From JAVBWO01 sp036677375 (lineage in GTDB: Bacteria > Bacillota > Dehalobacteriia > UBA4068 > UBA4997), in contig JAVBWO010000013.1 of the NCBI GenBank assembly GCA_036677375.1, positions 1 through 64,000 on the forward strand: a DNA stretch of 64,000 nt. The letters run 5' to 3'. The stretch's first letter is position 1, and each line of letters opens with the position of its first letter. Both the position numbers and the translations under genes were made by a program. Positions 60,167 to 64,000 of this stretch are shown here, one piece after another. The notes below the pieces were generated by a model. The model saw nothing but the letters and a program-made list of their open reading frames with translations. It made no database searches and was not told the DNA's origin.

Positions 60167-60195
60167 TTATAACATAGGGCAAAGTCATTTACAAG
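60167..60195 (-). promoter_or_regulatory. promoter of the T-box-pheST transcript
   Basis: Minus strand TTGTAA, 17-bp spacer, TATAAT, just upstream of the T-box leader. Confidence 0.75.
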
Positions 60196-60241
60196 GTCAG
60201 ACTGTGTGAAACCTGTAATTTTAAGAATTGTTTTTTCAATT

Positions 60242-61018
60242 CTAATTTCTGCCAATACCGGAAAAAAATAAAATACCTGCCGCCACCGCCACATTGAGAG
60301 AGTCCACGCCTTGTGCCATGGGGATGGCCACTTTCTGATGCTCGGCTTGCCGCCAGAAGGCGGAAGGGCCGCTTGCTTCACTGCCCAAAAGCCAGGCCAC
60401 AGGTCTGCTGGTTTTGATCTTGTCAAAGGGTGTGCCTCCGGCATCCGCCAGAAGGACAGCATAATCATGTGCCGCCAAAGCGGCGGCCGCCTCTTCATGA
60501 CTGCCTTTGGCACAGGGCAGATAATAGAGGGCGCCCATGGCTGAGCGCACCACTTTAGGGCTGTAAAGGTCAACGGAGCCGGGCAGCACCAGAACGCCTC
60601 CGGCGCCCGCCGCCCAGGCGGTACGCAGAATGGTGCCTACATTACCAGGATCCTGGATACCGTCTAAAAGCACCACCATTTTCTTTTGCCGGGTCACGGT
60701 TTCCGGTTTCTGCCAACGCTGCTTTGCAACTAGCGCCAGGCCTTGCGGCGTCTTGGTGTCGGAAATGGCCTCCATGAGATGTTCCGGCACCAAAAAGATC
60801 GGCTTCTTTTCCAAGGCGGCATGCTCCAGCAAAGCGTCGCTGCTCTTCCAGGAAGCGAAGACATAAAGGATCTCCAAGCCGCTTGCCAAGGCTTCCCGGC
60901 AATTGTTGTCGCCCTCCACCAGAAAAAGGCCGGATTCGTCCCGGTATTTTTTGTTTTTCAAAGCGCTGGCCTGTTTGACATATTGGTTCTGCCGGGATGT
61001 GATCTCCTGCATCGCCAT
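60242..61018 (-). CDS. TrmH/SpoU-family rRNA or tRNA 2'-O-methyltransferase
   Basis: 258 aa: N-terminal substrate-binding domain (ITSRQNQYVKQASALKNKKYRDESGLFLVEG) and the C-terminal SPOUT knot with LLDGIQDPGNVGTILRTAWAAG, LLGSEASGPS and IPMAQGVDSLNVAVAAGIL. Methylates a ribose in structured RNA using SAM; the target cannot be told from sequence. Upstream of pheS in many Firmicutes. Confidence 0.92.
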   Translation of the reverse strand: MAMQEITSRQNQYVKQASALKNKKYRDESGLFLVEGDNNCREALASGLEILYVFASWKSSDALLEHAALEKKPIFLVPEHLMEAISDTKTPQGLALVAKQRWQKPETVTRQKKMVVLLDGIQDPGNVGTILRTAWAAGAGGVLVLPGSVDLYSPKVVRSAMGALYYLPCAKGSHEEAAAALAAHDYAVLLADAGGTPFDKIKTSRPVAWLLGSEASGPSAFWRQAEHQKVAIPMAQGVDSLNVAVAAGILFFSGIGRN

Positions 61019-61191
61019 GTCATCCCAAACCCCCTTTCCGTTTCCTGCTGTCTTTTAATCTGCTTGCCTTTCGCTTACCGTACGGTTTTTTGCCGGCCCG
61101 CTCCTACCAGGCTCTTACCATGCGGGCTTGTCGGAAAACCCAATTTTACCATCAGACTGTTTTAAAACAAGCCGGACCGGGCGGCGAAACG

Positions 61192-61358
61192 GCTCGTACA
61201 CTGTAACATCTAAATTGGTGATGTAGCGGCAAGGGTGTTTTGCGCAGGACAAGGCGGAGGATTGAGGAATACTTTTTGTATTCTGATTGACGACAACGCC
61301 GTATGGCACAAAACAGGCCGCCGATGTACACAAGGATTCGGTGTTACAGTGTACGAGC
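61192..61358. mobile_element. MITE-like repeat, copy 2, with 16-bp perfect terminal inverted repeats
   Basis: Ends GCTCGTACACTGTAAC and GTTACAGTGTACGAGC are exact inverses. The interior matches the copy at 36296. No coding capacity. Just downstream (61404-61419) the phrase GACAACGCCGTATGGC from its interior occurs again. The rest of 61019-61191 and 61359-61444 holds no recognised gene. Confidence 0.85.
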
Positions 61359-61444
61359 TAGGGAGCGTACTAAAACGTACGTGACCAACGCAAGACATCT
61401 CGACAACGCCGTATGGCGAAGTTTATGGAAAGTTTGACGAAAAA

Positions 61445-61472
61445 AATGACCGGGAAAAAAGCCCCGGTCATC
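61445..61472 (-). terminator. terminator of the infC-rpmI-rplT operon
   Basis: Minus strand ATGACCGGGgc...CCCGGTCAT followed by TTTTTTTTC, seven bases after the rplT stop. Confidence 0.92.
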
Positions 61473-61478
61473 GTTTCA

Positions 61479-61838
61479 TTATTTCTCCAAAGCAGCTTTG
61501 GCAACCGCCACAAACTGAGTGAAAGCCGGCATATCGTTAACGGCCAATTCGGCCAGGATTTTCCGATTCACATCAACATTGGCTTTGTGCAGACCATCCA
61601 TCAAACGGCTGTAGGAAATGTCGTTCATACGGGCGGCAGCGTTGATTCTGGTGATCCACAGTTTGCGGAAGTCACCTTTTTTCTTTCTTCTGTGGGCGAA
61701 GGAATAATTCATGGAACGCAGCACTTGCTGGTTTGCCACCCGGAACAATTTAGAATTGGAAGCACGGTAGCCTTTGGCGAGCTTTAATATTTTATTGTGA
61801 CGGCGATGCTTTGCAAGGCCTCTTTTTACTCTGGTCAT
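61479..61838 (-). CDS. rplT: 50S ribosomal protein L20
   Basis: 119 aa: MTRVKRGLAKHRRHNKILKL, SNSKLFRVANQQVLRSMNYSF and WITRINAAARMNDISYSRLM, the usual L20. In Firmicutes L20 represses its own operon by binding the leader. Last gene of the operon. Confidence 0.98.
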   Translation of the reverse strand: MTRVKRGLAKHRRHNKILKLAKGYRASNSKLFRVANQQVLRSMNYSFAHRRKKKGDFRKLWITRINAAARMNDISYSRLMDGLHKANVDVNRKILAELAVNDMPAFTQFVAVAKAALEK

Positions 61839-61860
61839 GAAACGTTACCTCTCTTTCATT

Positions 61861-62058
61861 CTATAGATAGGGAAGAATACTTTTGATACGGAAGAAATCC
61901 GAACGGGATACCAAGCCGGATTTACGGAGATTGCGTTTCCGTTTTCTGGTCTTCTTCGCCAAGATATGGCTCTTATAGGCTTTGCTCCGCTTAATTTTAC
62001 CGGTGCCGGTGGCTTTGAATCTCTTCGCGGCGCCCCGATGGCTTTTCATTTTAGGCAT
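61861..62058 (-). CDS. rpmI: 50S ribosomal protein L35
   Basis: 65 aa from the ATG of MPKMKSHRGAAKRFKATGTG, after GAGGAGG; the upstream extension of the frame is not real. Standard length, with KRSKAYKSHILAKKTRKRKR. Confidence 0.97.
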   Translation of the reverse strand: MPKMKSHRGAAKRFKATGTGKIKRSKAYKSHILAKKTRKRKRNLRKSGLVSRSDFFRIKSILPYL

Positions 62059-62078
62059 AGGTTTGTCCTCCTCTTTTA

Positions 62079-62594
62079 TCAACTTTGTTTCGGTGTTAAA
62101 ATCATGATCATGTTGCGGCCTTCCAGCTTGGGATATCTTTCCACTGCGGAAACTTCGACAAGCCGTTCTTCCATGCGTTTGCACAAAGCAAACCCCAGCT
62201 CGGAGTGGGTGATCTCCCGGCCCCGGAACATGATGGTCACTTTCAGCTTGTCGCCGGACCGTAAGAACTTCTCGCCGTTTTTGGCTTTGGTCTCAAAATC
62301 ATGATCCTCTATGTTCAGGCGAAGCTTGACTTCCTTCACATTGACGACCTTTTGATTTTTCCGAGCATCTTTGTCCCGTTTGATCTGGTCGTAGCGGTAC
62401 CGGCCATAATCCATCATCTTGCAGACCGGCGGCTTGGCGGTAGGAGAAATCTCCACCAGATCCAGGTTTTTCTCAGTAGCCATGGCCAAAGCATCGGCAA
62501 TGGGCATGACGCCCAATTGCTCGTTGCCTTCGTCGCCCACTAGGCGCACTTCCGGCACACGAATCTCTTCGTTAATCCGCAGTTCTTTAAATAT
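62079..62594 (-). CDS. infC: translation initiation factor IF-3, probable ATA start
   Basis: ~171 aa. AGGAGG is followed after 8 bases by ATA, in frame with FKELRINEEIRVPEVRLV; a GTG three codons earlier overlaps the ribosome-binding site. infC genes are known to use rare starts (ATT/ATA/ATC), which lets IF-3 limit its own translation. IF-3 blocks: NLDLVEISPTAKPPVCKMMDYGRYRYDQIK, VKEVKLRLNIEDHDFETK, VTIMFRGREITHSELG. Confidence 0.95.
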   Translation of the reverse strand: MFKELRINEEIRVPEVRLVGDEGNEQLGVMPIADALAMATEKNLDLVEISPTAKPPVCKMMDYGRYRYDQIKRDKDARKNQKVVNVKEVKLRLNIEDHDFETKAKNGEKFLRSGDKLKVTIMFRGREITHSELGFALCKRMEERLVEVSAVERYPKLEGRNMIMILTPKQS

Positions 62595-62614
62595 ATTAGA
62601 CACCTCCTGAAAAG

Positions 62615-62735
62615 AAAAAGCGGGCGCATTCGCACCCGCTTATAAGACAGGAAAACCCTGTCAAGCTAACCATATAAACCCGGCAACTTAAGTCGCGCAA
62701 GGTGAGAAGCGGATGACTTCTGCTTTGCTTTTTTA
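62615..62735 (-). ncRNA. L20-type leader of infC-rpmI-rplT, with terminator
   Basis: Minus strand contains the CCGCTTCTCACC motif (62701-62712) typical of Firmicute infC/L20 leaders, paired stems around it, and at its end the terminator AGCGGGTGC-gaat-GCGCCCGCT then TTTTTC (62615-62641) just before the infC ribosome-binding site. It lets L20 (or a related signal) stop transcription. Confidence 0.75.
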
Positions 62736-62748
62736 CATTTACTAAAAA

Positions 62749-62777
62749 AGTATATCATTCGGGGCAAAAATTGTCAA
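62749..62777 (-). promoter_or_regulatory. promoter of infC-rpmI-rplT
   Basis: Minus strand TTGACA, 17-bp spacer, TATACT, between thrS and the leader. Confidence 0.85.
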
Positions 62778-62785
62778 CGGTTTTC

Positions 62786-64000
62786 TTAATAAGCTTTGTT
62801 TTTAATTTCTTCTAACAAATCCGTGATGAGTTTTTCGACCTTGCGGGCGCCCACGTCGCCTTCGCCCCGTTTGCGGACTGCGACGGTGCCTTCCGCCATT
62901 TCCTTATCCCCCACCACCAGCATATAATTGATCTTCTGGCCTTGCGCTTCTCTGATCTTGTAGCCGATCTTTTCATTGCGGGCATCCACTTCCGCCCGGA
63001 TGCCGGCGGCTTTCAGCTGCTCTGTGACAGCCTCGGCGTAGGCCTTCTGGCTGTCGGTGATGTTCATCACCCGTACCTGAACCGGGGAAATCCACAGGGG
63101 AAAAGCTCCCGCAAAATGCTCGGTGATGATGCCGATGAACCGTTCGATGCTGCCAAAAAGCGCCCGGTGGATCATGACGGGGCGGTGCTTGGCGCCGTCT
63201 TCTCCGACATAGGTGAGGTCGAATTTTTCCGGCATCTGGAAGTCCAGCTGAATGGTGCCGCATTGCCAGATGCGTCCCAGGCTGTCTTCGATCTTAAAGT
63301 CGATCTTGGGACCGTAGAAAGCGCCATCTCCTTCGTTGATCTTATATGGCCGACCCATTTCATCCAAAGCGTCACACAAGGCCTTGGTAGCGATATTCCA
63401 TATGGCGTCGTCCCCCATGGCCTTTTCCGGCTTGGTGGAAACTTCCAGCCAATAATTGAAACCGAAAGGTTTATATAAAATATCGGTTAGCTGCACTACC
63501 CCTCTGATCTCATCCTGGATCTGGGAAGGCAGCATAAAGATATGAGCGTCGTCCTGAGTAAAGCAGCGCACCCGCATGAGGCCGTGGAGCACGCCGGACA
63601 TCTCGTGACGGTGTACCAGGCCGAGCTCGGACATTCGGATGGGCAGCTCCCGGTAGCTGTGCATCTGCGTCCGGTATACCAACATGCCGCCGGGGCAGTT
63701 CATGGGCTTGATGCAGTAATTTTCCTCATCGATGGTGGTATAATACATATTTTCCTTATAATGATCCCAGTGACCGGAACGCTCCCACAGCTGCTGATTC
63801 AACATGATGGGCGTTTTGATCTCCTGATAACCCCATTTGCCATGCTCTTCCCGCCAGAAATTTTCCAGCTCGTTTCGGATGATCATACCTTTGGGCAGGA
63901 AGAAGGGGAAGCCGGGGCCTTCGTCCATGATGGTGAAGAGACCCAATTCCGCGCCTATTTTACGATGGTCGCGCTTCTTGGCTTCTTCCAGACGGAAGAG
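62786..64000 (-). CDS. thrS: threonine-tRNA ligase, C-terminal part (runs off the window)
   Basis: 404 residues visible; the frame is open at base 64000. Class II catalytic core: GPGFPFFLPKGMIIRNELEN, ENYCIKPMNCPGGMLVY, VHRHEMSGVLHGLMRVRCFTQDDAHIF and RPVMIHRALFGSIERFIGI; zinc-binding Cys in MNCPGG. Anticodon-binding domain VQVRVMNITDSQKAYAEAV and EKIGYKIREAQGQKINYMLVVGDKE. The TGS and editing domains are outside the window. Confidence 0.97.
   Translation of the reverse strand, partial: LFRLEEAKKRDHRKIGAELGLFTIMDEGPGFPFFLPKGMIIRNELENFWREEHGKWGYQEIKTPIMLNQQLWERSGHWDHYKENMYYTTIDEENYCIKPMNCPGGMLVYRTQMHSYRELPIRMSELGLVHRHEMSGVLHGLMRVRCFTQDDAHIFMLPSQIQDEIRGVVQLTDILYKPFGFNYWLEVSTKPEKAMGDDAIWNIATKALCDALDEMGRPYKINEGDGAFYGPKIDFKIEDSLGRIWQCGTIQLDFQMPEKFDLTYVGEDGAKHRPVMIHRALFGSIERFIGIITEHFAGAFPLWISPVQVRVMNITDSQKAYAEAVTEQLKAAGIRAEVDARNEKIGYKIREAQGQKINYMLVVGDKEMAEGTVAVRKRGEGDVGARKVEKLITDLLEEIKNKAY

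Overview
The window is a piece of a low- to mid-GC, endospore-forming anaerobic Firmicute chromosome, probably class Clostridia (Peptococcaceae-like). The evidence is a YunB sporulation gene, a BofC-like gene, a Phe T-box on pheST, an L20-type leader on infC-rpmI-rplT, c-di-GMP-I riboswitches, a homocysteine-biosynthesis operon typical of strict anaerobes, and a CooT-type nickel protein. No species call is justified from sequence alone.

Left chromosome (1-4.7 kb): the C-terminal end of a repeat-rich surface protein, a secreted transglutaminase-like gene under two tandem c-di-GMP-I riboswitches, cytidine deaminase, a DUF503 protein, trmL and a tRNA-Pro(CGG).

Integrative conjugative element (about 4.7-33.4 kb): a Tn1549/CTn4-type element whose backbone is almost entirely on the minus strand. 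It carries a large serine recombinase, TnpW, a sigma factor, a relaxase and MobC, and the transfer set CD1107, DUF4315, CD1108 (C40 peptidase), VirB4, PrgI, TrbL, Maff2, VirD4 and PcfB. ArdA, two DNA methyltransferases and a ParB-like protein are also present. Five AT-rich cargo blocks interrupt the backbone: a MATE exporter behind an attenuator-like leader with two small peptides (8.2-10.2 kb, minus strand); an HNH protein plus a protein with an RX4H (HEPN-like) motif (12.8-14.8 kb); a coiled-coil/multi-TM protein (22.1 kb); an orphan 299-aa protein (23.6 kb); and a three-gene block of a nucleoid-associated-protein homologue, an unrecognised protein and a 4-TM protein (30.7-33.2 kb). The last four are on the plus strand and are the best places to look for undescribed defence or interference functions. 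Ten copies of a palindrome, TTTGGGAC-N5-GTCCCAAA or close to it, are spread through the backbone near gene ends. The right edge repeats the tRNA-Pro 3' end, followed by a terminator, which suggests attL/attR.

Right chromosome (33.4-64 kb): a zinc-ribbon/DUF2007 protein, a BofC-like protein, a superoxide dismutase, a stalk-domain protein, a phosphodiester glycosidase, threonine synthase, YebC, a five-gene operon (DUF3842, CooT, HcyBio, NIL-ferredoxin, UPF0280), yunB, and a class A penicillin-binding protein. A long minus-strand housekeeping series follows: degV, mutS2, a U32 peptidase, mpg, zapA, pheT, pheS, an rRNA/tRNA methyltransferase, rplT, rpmI, infC and the 3' part of thrS. Two copies of a ~158-bp MITE-like element with terminal inverted repeats lie at 36.3 and 61.2 kb.

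Several genes appear to use unusual start codons, judged from Shine-Dalgarno spacing: ATA for infC and two others, CTG for PcfB and MT-A70, and ACG for the relaxase.
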